Positions 18,251 through 27,746 are shown, counted from the first letter of the stretch. The stretch is DNA of 64,000 nucleotides from Limnohabitans sp. Rim8 (GCA_945901045.1 CAMDKK010000005.1:1-64000), one strand, 5' to 3'. Notes: generated by a model from the letters alone, not told the origin. Numbers and translations: made by a program.

Positions 18251-18583
18251 ATGCAACACATCACCCCTGCACAACTGTCAGACTGGGCGGCCAACATGGC
18301 GGCACGTCGACCCGTTTTACTGGACGTGCGAGAAGGCTGGGAATGCCAAACCGCCAGCGTCTCCCCAGCGGGCTTGGAGTTTGTGCACATGCCCATGCAG
18401 ACCATTCCTGCGCGCCTGGACGAATTGGACAAAACCCGACCTATCGCCTGCTTGTGCCACCACGGTAGCCGCAGCATGCAGGTGGCTGCCTACTTGACGC
18501 AACAGGGATTTGAAGTCATCAATGTGGCCGGCGGCATCCATGCTTGGTCGACCCAACTGGACCCCAGCATACCCACTTACTGA
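18251..18583 (+). CDS. Single-domain rhodanese-like sulfurtransferase
   Basis: A 110-residue cytosolic rhodanese domain. The ends of the domain are well formed (LLDVREGWECQTAS near the N-terminus, VINVAGGIHAWS near the C-terminus) and the active-site loop is CLCHHGSRS, where the second Cys is the expected persulfide carrier. The physiological sulfur donor and acceptor are unknown. It lies between pcm and the TolC-type gene. Confidence 0.9.
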   Translation: MQHITPAQLSDWAANMAARRPVLLDVREGWECQTASVSPAGLEFVHMPMQTIPARLDELDKTRPIACLCHHGSRSMQVAAYLTQQGFEVINVAGGIHAWSTQLDPSIPTY

Positions 18584-18645
18584 TTTCAGGTGCCAACTTG
18601 TTTCCAGTTTCAACCCCAATGACGTTCTCCCCCCGAAAGACTTTC

Positions 18646-19980
18646 ATGAACCTGCGTTTATCTGCTGTACCTTTGGCCTTGACAGGCCTGTTGAGTGTCA
18701 TTTTCAGTGCCCCAACGCAAGCGCAAAACCTGGTCACTTTGTTCGAGGCCGCCAAAGGCTATGACGCGGCCTACAAATCCGCCCAATCGCTCTACACAGC
18801 CAACTTGGCCAAAGCCGAACAGGCTAAGGCCAGTGTCTTGCCCACTGTTGGCTTGTCCGGAGCCACGAACATGACCACGGTCGATTTATTGACCGGTGCT
18901 TTGGCAGGTCAAAGCAAGTCTTACAGCAGCCTGAGTGCGAATTTGAATGTGGTGCAACCACTTTACAGACCTGCCAACAAGGCGACCTACAACCAAGGTT
19001 TGAAGCAGGCCGAGTTGGCCAGCGCCCAGCTCAAAGCCTCAGAACAGGACCTGATCGTGCGGGTCAGCCAGGCATACTTTGATGTGCTGGCCTCCCGCGA
19101 CAGCCTGACCTTTGTCCAAGCCCAGAAAACAGCAGTCGCTGAACAATTGGCCGCAGCCAAACGCAATTTTGAAGTAGGCACTTCGACCATTACCGACACC
19201 CGAGAAGCCCAGGCACGCTACGACCTTGTGTTGGCTCAAGAAATTGCGGCGGAAAACGATTTACGGGTGAAAAAATTGGCACTGGACTTGTTGGTTGGCA
19301 GCAGCACTACAGAGCCGCGAAGCCTGGTTTTACCTGTCCAACTTCAAGCCCCACAACCTGCTGACATCAACACTTGGGTGATGCAATCGGCCGAATTGCA
19401 CCCGGGCATTGTCCAAGCGCGCGTCGCCTTGGACATTGCCAAACTCGAAATCGAAAAGGCGCAAGCCGGCCTCAAGCCCACCTTGGATTTGACTGCCGGC
19501 TTTTCACCGACCCGCTACATCAACGGCTACTCCGCGACCCAAGTGGACACCAACGCCATCAGCATCAGCCTGAACTTCAACATGCCTTTGTTCACTGGTT
19601 ATGCGTCCGAAAACCGGATCAAAGAAACGCTGGCACTCGAAGACAAAGCTCGCGCGGATGTGGAAACCATTGAGCGCAATGTCGCGCAAGCCACCCGAAC
19701 TGCTTATTTGGGTCTTCAATCGGGCTTGGGGCAAGTGAATGCCTTGGCCGCCGCAGAAGCGTCCAGCCAAAGCGCTTTGGACGCGAACCAGCTGGGCTAC
19801 AAAGTGGGTGTGCGCATCAATATCGATGTGCTGAACAGCCAAAGCCAGTTGTTCCAAACCAAACGCGATCTGGCCAAGGCGCGATACGACGTTTTGGTGG
19901 GCCAGCTTAAACTGCGCCAAGCCAACGGCAGCTTGAAGGCCGACGACCTGCAAGCCGTCAACGCCTTGCTCGCCAAATAA
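18646..19980 (+). CDS. TolC-family outer-membrane efflux channel
   Basis: A 444-residue outer-membrane channel protein. A signal peptide (LTGLLSVIFSAPTQAQ) precedes two repeats of an OEP domain with long Ala/Gln/Leu-rich coiled helices, including ASAQLKASEQDLIVRVSQAYFDVLASR (shown here as landmark SQAYFDVLAS) and the second-repeat NFNMPLFTGY. ATG 18646 fits the signal peptide; an in-frame ATG at 18619 is possible. It likely serves the RND pump encoded at 13190-17540, from which it is separated only by pcm and a rhodanese gene. Confidence 0.9.
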   Translation: MNLRLSAVPLALTGLLSVIFSAPTQAQNLVTLFEAAKGYDAAYKSAQSLYTANLAKAEQAKASVLPTVGLSGATNMTTVDLLTGALAGQSKSYSSLSANLNVVQPLYRPANKATYNQGLKQAELASAQLKASEQDLIVRVSQAYFDVLASRDSLTFVQAQKTAVAEQLAAAKRNFEVGTSTITDTREAQARYDLVLAQEIAAENDLRVKKLALDLLVGSSTTEPRSLVLPVQLQAPQPADINTWVMQSAELHPGIVQARVALDIAKLEIEKAQAGLKPTLDLTAGFSPTRYINGYSATQVDTNAISISLNFNMPLFTGYASENRIKETLALEDKARADVETIERNVAQATRTAYLGLQSGLGQVNALAAAEASSQSALDANQLGYKVGVRINIDVLNSQSQLFQTKRDLAKARYDVLVGQLKLRQANGSLKADDLQAVNALLAK

Positions 19981-19983
19981 GTT

Positions 19984-21282
19984 TCAGGACATGGCTTGAA
20001 GCACTGCTTGCGCGGTGCGTTCAGTGGCGCCTTCGTGGGCCTTTGCAAAAGCCCGGGCCGCGTCGGAACTTTTTGCCAAGGCGGGTGCTTCCCGCAATAA
20101 CAAGTGCGTCTGTTCAAGTGCTTGCGTCATGTCTGCCACGCGCACGGCAACGCCCGCTTGCTCGGCCATATCTGAAGCCTGCGCAAAATTAAAGGTGTGC
20201 GGCCCCATGATCACCGGGCAGCCACAGGCTGCCGCCTCGATCAGGTTTTGACCGCCCAAGGGCGCAAAACTGCCGCCCAGCAAAGCCACCTGCGCCACGC
20301 TGTAGTACAGCGCCATTTCACCCAAAGAATCACCCAACCAGACATCCGCCTGCGCCGCTTGGGCATCAGGCCCGTCGAGGCCAGTCTCTCGCCATTGACT
20401 GCGGCGTGACACAGCCAGCCCGTGCGAGATCAATAAAGTTTCCACCTCGTTCACCCGTTGTGGATGGCGCGGCACGATCAGCCATTGCAGTTCAGACACA
20501 TTGGCGCCAGCTTGCCGCAGGGCCAACCAAGCATCAAGCCAAGCGCTTTCTTCGCCTTCGCGTGAGCTGGCCAGCAGGGCAACGGGTCGTGAATTTTGCA
20601 GTCGCCAGCGCCTTCCTTGGGCGCACTGCAGGGCATCAGGTTGGGCATCGAACTTGATATTGCCCATCACTGTCTGCACCTTGACGCCGAGTTGCTGCAA
20701 GCGCTTTGCATCGGATTCGGTTTGCGGCCAGACGGCCGTCAGCGCTTGAAAAACCGGCCGCGTCAATGCAGGCCAGCGCAGTGCTTTGCGGCTGGATCGC
20801 TCACTCATGCGCGCATTGGCCAACACCAAAGGCACGCCATTTTTTTGCGACTGCAAGACCAGATTCGGCCAGACCTCGGTTTCAATCAATACCCCAATAC
20901 GGGGTTTGAAGTGCGTTAAAAACCCTTGCACCGCGCAGGGCGTATCCCAAGGCTGCCATACCTGAATATCGCCTGGGTCGAGCAAGCGCTCGCCCTCGGA
21001 GCGTCCGGTGGCGGTCCCGTTTGTGAGCAACAAACGCATACCAGGAAGGGCCAGGCGCAGCGCATGAATCAAGACTTTTGCCGCCCGGGTTTCACCCAGG
21101 GAGACCGCATGCACCCACACCAACTCAGCTTGCATTTCAGCCGCATGTGTGTAGTGGCCAAACCGCTCTTGAACTGCCACGCCATACACAGGCTCGGCTT
21201 CAGCGCGACGCGCCAACTTGCGGCGCAGCAAGGGCTGCGCCGCCCAGACGGCCGCGTTATAAACGCGCTGTATTGGATGCAT
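19984..21282 (-). CDS. waaA: 3-deoxy-D-manno-octulosonic acid (Kdo) transferase
   Basis: A 432-residue inner-membrane-associated GT-B glycosyltransferase that adds Kdo from CMP-Kdo to lipid A precursor. The N-terminal acceptor domain has the hallmark WVHAVSLGETRAA and LLTNGTATGR; the C-terminal donor domain has LLGGSFAPLGGQNLIEAAACG and VIMGPHTFNF. Length is normal. It is convergent with the TolC-type gene (4 bases between stops) and lies 6 bases downstream of the phosphomannomutase gene in the same operon, consistent with lipopolysaccharide synthesis. Confidence 0.95.
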   Translation of the reverse strand: MHPIQRVYNAAVWAAQPLLRRKLARRAEAEPVYGVAVQERFGHYTHAAEMQAELVWVHAVSLGETRAAKVLIHALRLALPGMRLLLTNGTATGRSEGERLLDPGDIQVWQPWDTPCAVQGFLTHFKPRIGVLIETEVWPNLVLQSQKNGVPLVLANARMSERSSRKALRWPALTRPVFQALTAVWPQTESDAKRLQQLGVKVQTVMGNIKFDAQPDALQCAQGRRWRLQNSRPVALLASSREGEESAWLDAWLALRQAGANVSELQWLIVPRHPQRVNEVETLLISHGLAVSRRSQWRETGLDGPDAQAAQADVWLGDSLGEMALYYSVAQVALLGGSFAPLGGQNLIEAAACGCPVIMGPHTFNFAQASDMAEQAGVAVRVADMTQALEQTHLLLREAPALAKSSDAARAFAKAHEGATERTAQAVLQAMS

Positions 21283-21288
21283 GGCAAA

Positions 21289-22692
21289 TCAATGGGTGGG
21301 CGCTTTGAATGTGGCGTCAGCTTTGACGGTACGCAGCAATGCCAACATCTGCGTCTGAATCCGTTGCAATGCCGATTCGGTGTGTCCCTCAAAGCGCAAC
21401 ACCAGCACGGGTGTGGTGTTGGAGGCGCGGATCAGCCCGAAGCCATCGGGCCAATCCACACGCAAACCATCGATGCTGGAGATCTGAGCCGGTGCCGTGA
21501 AGTGGGCATCCGCTTTGTTCAGCAACTGCTGCGTCACCGTATGGGGCTCACCTTCTGCGCAAGCGACATTCAACTCAGGCGTACTGAAACTGGTGGGCAA
21601 AGCATGCAATACGGCGTTGCCGTCGGGGGACTGGCTCAAAATTTCCAACATCCGGCAACCGGCGTAGGTGCCGTCGTCAAACCCGTACCAACGTTCTTTG
21701 AAAAAAATGTGACCACTCATCTCGCCGCCCAAGGGCGCTTGGCCGCCGGCGGCTTCAATGGCTTTCATTTTGGCTTTGATCAGCGAGTGGCCTGTTTTGT
21801 ACATCAGAGGCTGGCCGCCCGCCTGTGCAATCGCGGGTGCCAAGCGTTGTGAACATTTCACGTCAAACAAAACAGTGCCGCCTGGCACGCGGCTCAGCAC
21901 GTCTTGTGCAAACAATTGCATTTGACGGTCAGGGTAAATATTCTGACCATCGTTGGTCACGATACCCAGCCGGTCACCATCACCATCAAAGGCCAAGCCC
22001 AGTTCGGCACCGGTCTGCTTCAGGGCGGCGATCAGGTCATTTAAATTTTCGGGCTTGCTGGGATCGGGGTGGTGGTTTGGAAAATTGCCATCCACCTCAC
22101 TGAACAGTTCAATGACCTCGCAGCCCAAGGCGCGAAAAATCGCGGGGGCTGAGGCACCCGCGACACCATTGCCCGAGTCAACCACAATTTTCATTGGGCG
22201 GGCCAAGCGAATATCGCCCACGATACGTTCACGGTAAGCTGGAAGTACGTCCCACTGGCGAACGCTGCCGTCCGCCTGCGCCACCCAAGATTCGTCCTGC
22301 ATCATCTGGCGCAAGGCGATGATTTCGTCACCATAAATGGCGCGCCCCCCCATGACCATTTTGAAACCGTTGTAGTCCTTGGGGTTGTGACTTCCGGTCA
22401 CCATGATGCCGCTGGCGCACACGGTGTGGGCCGCAAAATACAAGATGGGGGTGGTGCACAAGCCGACATCTACCACTTGCACACCTACAGACACCAGTCC
22501 TCTCACCAAGGCCGCCAACAAAGCCGGACCGCTCAAACGTCCATCCCGTCCCACAGCCACCGTGGATTGCCCCTCGGCCATGGCCTGCGTCCCAAAAGCT
22601 TTGCCTAGACCTTCGGCCAAATCTTCGTCAAGGGTGCTCGGCACGATGCCGCGAATGTCATAGGCTTTGAAAATGGTGGGGGTAACTTGCAT
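21289..22692 (-). CDS. Phosphomannomutase/phosphoglucomutase (AlgC/ManB type)
   Basis: A 467-residue alpha-D-phosphohexomutase that interconverts hexose 6- and 1-phosphates for LPS or exopolysaccharide sugar nucleotides. The four domain signatures are visible: the phosphoserine loop VTGSHNPKDYNGFK, the Mg loop FDGDGDRLG, the sugar loop GGEMSGHIFF, and the C-terminal phosphate-binding RASNTTPVLVLRFEG. Length agrees with the AlgC group. It is the first gene before waaA on the minus strand. Confidence 0.93.
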   Translation of the reverse strand: MQVTPTIFKAYDIRGIVPSTLDEDLAEGLGKAFGTQAMAEGQSTVAVGRDGRLSGPALLAALVRGLVSVGVQVVDVGLCTTPILYFAAHTVCASGIMVTGSHNPKDYNGFKMVMGGRAIYGDEIIALRQMMQDESWVAQADGSVRQWDVLPAYRERIVGDIRLARPMKIVVDSGNGVAGASAPAIFRALGCEVIELFSEVDGNFPNHHPDPSKPENLNDLIAALKQTGAELGLAFDGDGDRLGIVTNDGQNIYPDRQMQLFAQDVLSRVPGGTVLFDVKCSQRLAPAIAQAGGQPLMYKTGHSLIKAKMKAIEAAGGQAPLGGEMSGHIFFKERWYGFDDGTYAGCRMLEILSQSPDGNAVLHALPTSFSTPELNVACAEGEPHTVTQQLLNKADAHFTAPAQISSIDGLRVDWPDGFGLIRASNTTPVLVLRFEGHTESALQRIQTQMLALLRTVKADATFKAPTH

Positions 22693-22795
22693 GGTGCTTC
22701 AAAAAATGTGGCGTCGCCAACAAGCCAGCATGGGTGCACGGTGTCGGTAACAATGGAGACCCGATTGTATAAGCCACCACCTTGCTGGAGTGACC

Positions 22796-23386
22796 ATGAC
22801 CGAACGACTGACCCAAATTGCTTACGACGATTTACCCTCTGAAGTGCGCCCCTTGGCCGATGACATCCTTAAGATTTCCAGTGCGGCCTTGGGTGGGCCC
22901 TACAACGCCTTGTTGCGCAGCCCCGAAATGGGACGCCGTTGTTTTGATCACCTGGACTATTTGCGCTTTAAAACCTCGGTCAACAAACGTTTGAACGAAT
23001 TCGCCATCCTGATTCAGGCGCGAATTTCCAACGCCCAGTTCGAATGGTGGGCCCATGAAAAAATTGCCCGCAAAGCGGGTTTGTCGGATGAGGTGATGCT
23101 TGATTTGCAAAATTGCACACGACCACGAACCATGCAAGCAGACGAACGCTTGGTGTATGACTATTGCGTTCAACTCTCTTTGAACCACCGGGTACCCGAT
23201 GCCTTATGGCAAGAAGCCATTGATCAAATGGGCGAGCAGGCAGTGATCGACCTGACGGTCCTTTCAGGCACTTACGTGATGGTGTCGATGCTTTTAAATG
23301 CCACCCAAGTGGGCATACCCCAAGGTGGGGCGGCACCACTGCAAGTCATGGACCCGGTAGAAATTCGCCAGCGCTTGCTGGCATGA
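22796..23386 (+). CDS. Carboxymuconolactone decarboxylase (CMD)-family protein
   Basis: A 196-residue helical protein of the AhpD/CMD superfamily. The CMD region includes NEFAILIQARISNAQFEW and HEKIARKAGLSDEVM. The CxxC motif of AhpD peroxidase partners is absent, so a redox role is unlikely; a lyase or unknown role is more probable. ATG 22796 is preferred over the in-frame GTG at 22790 because GGAG lies 6 bases before it. It heads a plus-strand group with a Bug solute-binding protein and an MFS transporter, suggesting a small catabolic unit. Confidence 0.8.
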   Translation: MTERLTQIAYDDLPSEVRPLADDILKISSAALGGPYNALLRSPEMGRRCFDHLDYLRFKTSVNKRLNEFAILIQARISNAQFEWWAHEKIARKAGLSDEVMLDLQNCTRPRTMQADERLVYDYCVQLSLNHRVPDALWQEAIDQMGEQAVIDLTVLSGTYVMVSMLLNATQVGIPQGGAAPLQVMDPVEIRQRLLA

Positions 23387-23411
23387 TGACCCACAGCATA
23401 AGGAACACCCC

Positions 23412-24389
23412 ATGAAAGCACGCATGATTCGCCCTTTTATCGCCCTTGTATGGGCACTGACAAGCCTGCAAGCGGCGGCACAAGACTTCCCCAACCGGGC
23501 CATCACCATGATGATGCCCTATGCCCCCGGCGGCCCCGGTGACACCATCACCCGTCTGTTCGCCGGTGCCATGCAAAAGCATTTGGGCCAGCAGATCGTG
23601 GTGGACAACACCGCAGGCGCCTCAGGCTCGATTGGTACCGCCAAAGTCGCGCGCTCCAAGCCCGACGGGTACACCTTGCTGATGATCCATGTCAGCCATG
23701 CCACCAACACGGCGATGTACAAAAATCTGCCCTACAACCCGGTCGACGATTTCGAGCCGATCGGGCGGGCCACCAACGGCCCGATGGTGATCGTCACCCG
23801 CAACGACTTTCCCGCCAAGGACCTGAACGAGTTTGTCAGCTATCTCAAAGCCAACGGCCCCAAGATCAGCCTGGCCCATGCGGGCGTGGGCTCAGCCTCG
23901 CACCTGTGCGGCCTGATGATGATGAACGCCTTGAACGTGAAGATGAATGAAATCCCCTACAAAGGCACCGGCCCGGCGTTGACCGACCTGATGGGTGGGC
24001 AAGTGGACGTTTTGTGCGATCAAACTTCAGGCACGGTCCCGCCAGTGAAGGGCGGCAAAATAAAGGCCTATGCTGCTGCAGGCAAAACACGCTTGAGCGG
24101 TCTGCCCGATGTGCCCGCGATCTCCGAAGCCGGTGTGCAAGGTTTTGAGATCAACATCTCCTTCGGTCTGTATGCCCCCAAAGGCACGCCCAAACCGGTG
24201 ATGGACCAATTGACATCGGCCTTGCAAAAATCGATTGCAGATCCCGATGTGCGCCAGCGGCTGGATGCGATGGGCATTTCAGCGGTGTCCCCCGAACAAG
24301 CCCGGCCCGAAGCGCTGCGCGCCCACTTGAAATATGAGATCGAAACCCTCGGTGCTTTGCTGACCAAAGCCGGGGTGAAAGCGAATTGA
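23412..24389 (+). CDS. Bug-family (TctC-type) periplasmic solute-binding protein 1
   Basis: A 325-residue exported binding protein with signal peptide IALVWALTSLQAAAQ. Family signatures are the YAPGGPGDTITR loop, VVDNTAGASGSIG, the conserved IPYKGTGPALTDLMGGQVD and LPDVPAISEAGV. Bug proteins trap carboxylates for tripartite tricarboxylate transporters, though most genomes have far more of them than TctAB pairs. No tctA/tctB is nearby; instead a TTG-started MFS gene overlaps its stop. The ligand is unknown. Confidence 0.92.
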   Translation: MKARMIRPFIALVWALTSLQAAAQDFPNRAITMMMPYAPGGPGDTITRLFAGAMQKHLGQQIVVDNTAGASGSIGTAKVARSKPDGYTLLMIHVSHATNTAMYKNLPYNPVDDFEPIGRATNGPMVIVTRNDFPAKDLNEFVSYLKANGPKISLAHAGVGSASHLCGLMMMNALNVKMNEIPYKGTGPALTDLMGGQVDVLCDQTSGTVPPVKGGKIKAYAAAGKTRLSGLPDVPAISEAGVQGFEINISFGLYAPKGTPKPVMDQLTSALQKSIADPDVRQRLDAMGISAVSPEQARPEALRAHLKYEIETLGALLTKAGVKAN

Positions 24390-25591
24390 ACAACTGGCTC
24401 CCGCTGCTGCTGACCTTGGTGATACAGGCCATGGTCTCCATGGCGCTGCTGGCCCTGCCCGTGATGGCCCCAGTGGTCGCAACAGATTTGCACATTTCTC
24501 CAGCATTGGTCGGGATTTACGTGTCGATGACTTATGCCGGCGCGATCACCGCCTCCTTAATGGGCGGGGCCGCGGTCAACCGTTTTGGTGCCATCCGCGT
24601 CAGCCAGTGGGGCTTGCTGCTGTGCGCTGCGGGCTTGCTGCTGTGCGCCGTGCCCTGGCTTCCCGCCATGGGTTTGGGTGCGGTGTTGATTGGCATGGGC
24701 TATGGCCCAATCACCCCCGCCAGTTCACACTTGCTGGCGCGCACCACCCCCAAACACCAGATGTCTTTGGTCTTTTCACTCAAACAAACGGGCGTACCCT
24801 TGGGCAGCCTGATGGCCGGCGCCATCGTGCCGCCCATGCTGCTGGGCCTGAGTTGGCACACCAGTTTGGGCGTGGTCGCCGCCGTGTGCATCGGCTGCGC
24901 AGCCCTTGCTCAAGCACTGCGGGCTGAACTGGACAAGGACAGACAAGCCGATCTGCCCATGCGTTGGGGCAGCTGGAAACAACCCATCCGCTTGGTCTTG
25001 GCGCACCGGACCTTGGCCACCATGGCGGCCTGTTCATTCATGTTCTCGATGGTGCAACTGTCTCTCACCACCTACTTGGTCACTTTTTTGCACGATGACT
25101 TGGCCTACGGCCTGATTGCGGCGGGTCTGGCATTGTCTTTGACCCAACTGGGCGGGATGGCCGGACGCATTGCCTGGGGCTATGTTGCAGACCGCTGGCT
25201 GGGGCCCAGACGCGTGCTCTTGCTGCTGGCCGGTTTGATGGCGCTGTGCGCCTTGGCCACAACGACCTTGCGCCACGACACGCCGCAATGGGCAGTGGTC
25301 TTGATACTCGTGAGCTTTGGCGCATCGGCCATCGGCTGGAATGGGGTCTACCTGGCCGAGGTGGCCAGACGCGCACCCGAAGGCATGGCCAGCATGGCCA
25401 CGGGCGGCACCTTGGCCTTCACATTCTTGGGCGTAGTCATCGGCCCCCCCATCTTTGGGGCTTTGTCCACTTGGTTTGGCACTTACCGCGCAGGCTTCAT
25501 GGGCTTGATGGTGGTGGCCAGTGTGAGTGGGAGTTTGTTATTCTGGAGCCAGCGGAAAGCATCCAGCAGTCCCTCAGCCCACTTGAACTGA
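24386..25591 (+). CDS. MFS transporter
   Basis: A 401-residue permease with twelve predicted membrane segments in two halves (first half beginning LPLLLTLVIQAMVSM; second half beginning TMAACSFMFSMVQL). The start is a TTG whose last two bases lie in the preceding stop codon, indicating translational coupling to the Bug gene. Substrate unknown; the pairing of a binding protein gene with an MFS permease is odd, since MFS carriers do not use periplasmic binding proteins. Confidence 0.88.
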   Translation: MNNWLPLLLTLVIQAMVSMALLALPVMAPVVATDLHISPALVGIYVSMTYAGAITASLMGGAAVNRFGAIRVSQWGLLLCAAGLLLCAVPWLPAMGLGAVLIGMGYGPITPASSHLLARTTPKHQMSLVFSLKQTGVPLGSLMAGAIVPPMLLGLSWHTSLGVVAAVCIGCAALAQALRAELDKDRQADLPMRWGSWKQPIRLVLAHRTLATMAACSFMFSMVQLSLTTYLVTFLHDDLAYGLIAAGLALSLTQLGGMAGRIAWGYVADRWLGPRRVLLLLAGLMALCALATTTLRHDTPQWAVVLILVSFGASAIGWNGVYLAEVARRAPEGMASMATGGTLAFTFLGVVIGPPIFGALSTWFGTYRAGFMGLMVVASVSGSLLFWSQRKASSSPSAHLN

Positions 25592-25600
25592 TCACCACGC

Positions 25601-26179
25601 ATGCGCTTTCACCCTCAAACCGTTTGCCACCCCTGTGAAACCCCCTTGGGCACCCTCACGCTGTCGGCCAGCCCCTTGGGTTTGTCGGGCGTCTTTTTTG
25701 AGGATCAACGCCATTTGCCTGACATGCAAACGTGGACTGCTGATGCGCACAACCCTTTTATCCAAAGTGCCTTGCCGTGGCTGCAAGCCTATTGGGCCGG
25801 TGACGCGCAGGCATTGAACGACCCGTTTCCCGTTCCGCTCGATTTGGCCGGTGGCACCGATTTTCAGCAATCCGTATGGCGGGCCTTGCTGCGCATTCCC
25901 GCTGGACAAACCCAAACCTATGGCCACATCGCCAAGGTTCTGCGCAATCCCAAGGCTGTGCGGGCGGTCGGCGCTGCCGTGGGACGCAATCCCATCAGCC
26001 TGATCGTGCCTTGCCACCGCATTGTGGGCTCAGACGGCCAGTTGACGGGGTATGCCGGTGGCTTGTGGCGCAAGGCCCATTTACTGACCCTTGAAAAGGC
26101 TTTGCCTTTGCCTTTGCCTTTGCCTTTGCCTTTGCATACATCTGCAAATTCGATGCAAGCGCAACCCTTGCCCTTGTGA
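25601..26179 (+). CDS. ogt: Methylated-DNA-[protein]-cysteine S-methyltransferase
   Basis: A 192-residue suicide repair protein that moves alkyl groups from O6-alkylguanine to its own Cys. The C-terminal domain has WRALLRIPAGQTQTYGHIA, the active-site block SLIVPCHRIVGSDG and LTGYAGGLWRK, all as expected. After the domain ends at LLTLEKAL the protein carries an unusual Leu-Pro repeat tail encoded by a hexanucleotide repeat at 26101-26136. Its TGA overlaps the GTG start of the next gene. Confidence 0.92.
   Translation: MRFHPQTVCHPCETPLGTLTLSASPLGLSGVFFEDQRHLPDMQTWTADAHNPFIQSALPWLQAYWAGDAQALNDPFPVPLDLAGGTDFQQSVWRALLRIPAGQTQTYGHIAKVLRNPKAVRAVGAAVGRNPISLIVPCHRIVGSDGQLTGYAGGLWRKAHLLTLEKALPLPLPLPLPLHTSANSMQAQPLPL
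26101..26136 (+). repeat. Hexanucleotide tandem repeat TTTGCC
   Basis: Five consecutive TTTGCC units followed by TTTGCA encode the LPLPLPLPL tail of the Ogt protein. Each six-base unit adds two residues, so copy-number change would keep the frame. It is a perfect short tandem repeat inside a gene. Confidence 0.9.
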
Positions 26180-27105
26180 GGCTCAAGTCCGTTTTGACCA
26201 CAAGCCCCAAAATCCAGCGCTGGCAGACTGAATTCTTGCTGCTCGCCATGATCTGGGGGGCCTCATTCCTGTTCATGCGTACCGCCGCAGTCGAATTTGG
26301 TGCCTTGCTGACTGCGGGACTTCGGGTGGGCATTGCAGCCTTGTTCCTGCTGCCGTTGTTGTTGTTAAGGGGACAGGGGCCTGTGCTGCGGGCGCACTGG
26401 AAGCCGGTCTTTCTGATCGGTGTTTTCAACTCGGCCTTGCCCTTTGCGTTGTATGCGTTTGCAGTGCAACACATCACCACAGGGTTGTCGTCCATCCTGA
26501 ATGCCACCGTGCCCTTGTTTGGCGCCATGGTCGCGTGGGCCTGGTTGGGCGACAGGCCCACGCTGTCGCGCGCCATCGGCTTGGGCATTGGATTTTTAGG
26601 CGTTTTGTTGCTCGCTGCGGGTGAAGCCAGCTTCACACCCAATGCCTCCGGCATCGCGCCCCTGTGGGCTGTAGCGGCCTGTTTATTGGCCACAATGAGC
26701 TACGGACTGTCGGCGAATTTCGCCAAACGATTTATCCCCCATGTGCCGCCACTGGCCACTGCCACCGGCAGCCAAATGGGTGCGACACTGGCGCTGCTGC
26801 TACCTTCGCTGCTGACACTGCCACAGGCCTCCCCCAGCTTGCAAGCCTGGGGCGCACTGGTCGTTGTGGGCGTGGTGTCCACGGGTGTGGCCTACATTTT
26901 GTATTTCAGGCTGATTGACCAAACAGGGCCCGCACGGGCTTTGACGGTCACCTTTTTGGTTCCGGTCTTTGCCATCGCCTATGGCGTGTTGCTGCTGGAC
27001 GAGCACATCACGCCCTGGATGATCGCCTGCGGCGTGGTCATCGTGGTCGGCACGGGGCTGGCCAGTGGCTTGCTTCAACTGCCCTTCAGAGGTGCTCGCA
27101 CATGA
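26176..27105 (+). CDS. DMT-superfamily EamA transporter
   Basis: A 309-residue inner-membrane protein with ten predicted helices in two EamA repeats: repeat one starts LAMIWGASFLFMRTAAVEFG, repeat two has VAACLLATMSYGLSANFAKR and ends with YGVLLLDEHITPWMIACG. Such carriers export amino acids or other metabolites. GTG 26176 overlaps the ogt stop (GTGA), and its own stop overlaps the lipocalin start (ATGA), so ogt, this gene and the lipocalin gene form a coupled operon. Confidence 0.9.
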   Translation: MRLKSVLTTSPKIQRWQTEFLLLAMIWGASFLFMRTAAVEFGALLTAGLRVGIAALFLLPLLLLRGQGPVLRAHWKPVFLIGVFNSALPFALYAFAVQHITTGLSSILNATVPLFGAMVAWAWLGDRPTLSRAIGLGIGFLGVLLLAAGEASFTPNASGIAPLWAVAACLLATMSYGLSANFAKRFIPHVPPLATATGSQMGATLALLLPSLLTLPQASPSLQAWGALVVVGVVSTGVAYILYFRLIDQTGPARALTVTFLVPVFAIAYGVLLLDEHITPWMIACGVVIVVGTGLASGLLQLPFRGART

Positions 27106-27641
27106 ACCCTATTTTTCGACTACTTTTGCGCTGCGGGCTCTTTGCCCTGACCTTCTGGCTGATGGGCTGTGCCACCGCCCCACCCGAAGGCATGACGGCT
27201 GTGAGCCCGTTTGACGCCCAACGTTACCAAGGCACTTGGTACGAGGTGGCGAGACTCGATCATTCGTTCGAGCGTGACATGCGCGATGTCACAGCAAGTT
27301 ATGCCCTGCAAGCCGATGGCAGTGTGCAGGTCATCAATCGCGGCTTTGACATGAAGAAAAACGATTGGCGCGAAGCCATTGGCAAAGCCAAGTTCATCGG
27401 CGACACCCAACGCGCCTCACTCAAGGTTTCGTTTTTTGGTCCTTTTTACGGTGGTTACCATGTGATCGCGCTGGACCCCGCGTACCGTTGGTCCATGGTG
27501 GTCGGGCCGGACCGCGATTACCTGTGGATTTTGTCGCGCAGCAACACACTCGATCCCTTGGTGAAAGCGCAATTACGCACCCAGGCCTTGGCTTTGGGCC
27601 TGTCCTTTGATCGTTTGATTTGGGTGGAGCACCAGCGGTAA
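27102..27641 (+). CDS. Outer-membrane lipoprotein, lipocalin (Blc) family
   Basis: A 179-residue lipoprotein. The signal peptide ends in the lipobox LMGC (Cys about residue 23). The mature part is a lipocalin barrel with the signature RYQGTWYEVARLDHSFER, then MKKNDWREAIGKA, FFGPFYGGYHVIALD and DYLWILSRS. Blc-type lipocalins bind lysophospholipids or fatty acids at the outer membrane. Start ATG 27102 overlaps the EamA stop. Confidence 0.92.
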   Translation: MNPIFRLLLRCGLFALTFWLMGCATAPPEGMTAVSPFDAQRYQGTWYEVARLDHSFERDMRDVTASYALQADGSVQVINRGFDMKKNDWREAIGKAKFIGDTQRASLKVSFFGPFYGGYHVIALDPAYRWSMVVGPDRDYLWILSRSNTLDPLVKAQLRTQALALGLSFDRLIWVEHQR

Positions 27642-27746
27642 TAGCCTCTTGTTCGGGCAGGGTGCGAGACTTGGTGAGGCACCCCGGTGGGTGCAATGGA
27701 ATAATCTGCAACAAACCAGACAAATGCAAAGCTAAAGGCCATAGAC

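Noticed and set aside
27660..27700. Terminator after the lipocalin gene (GCACC...GGTGC)
   Set aside because: Only a 5-bp stem with no T run; too weak to call.
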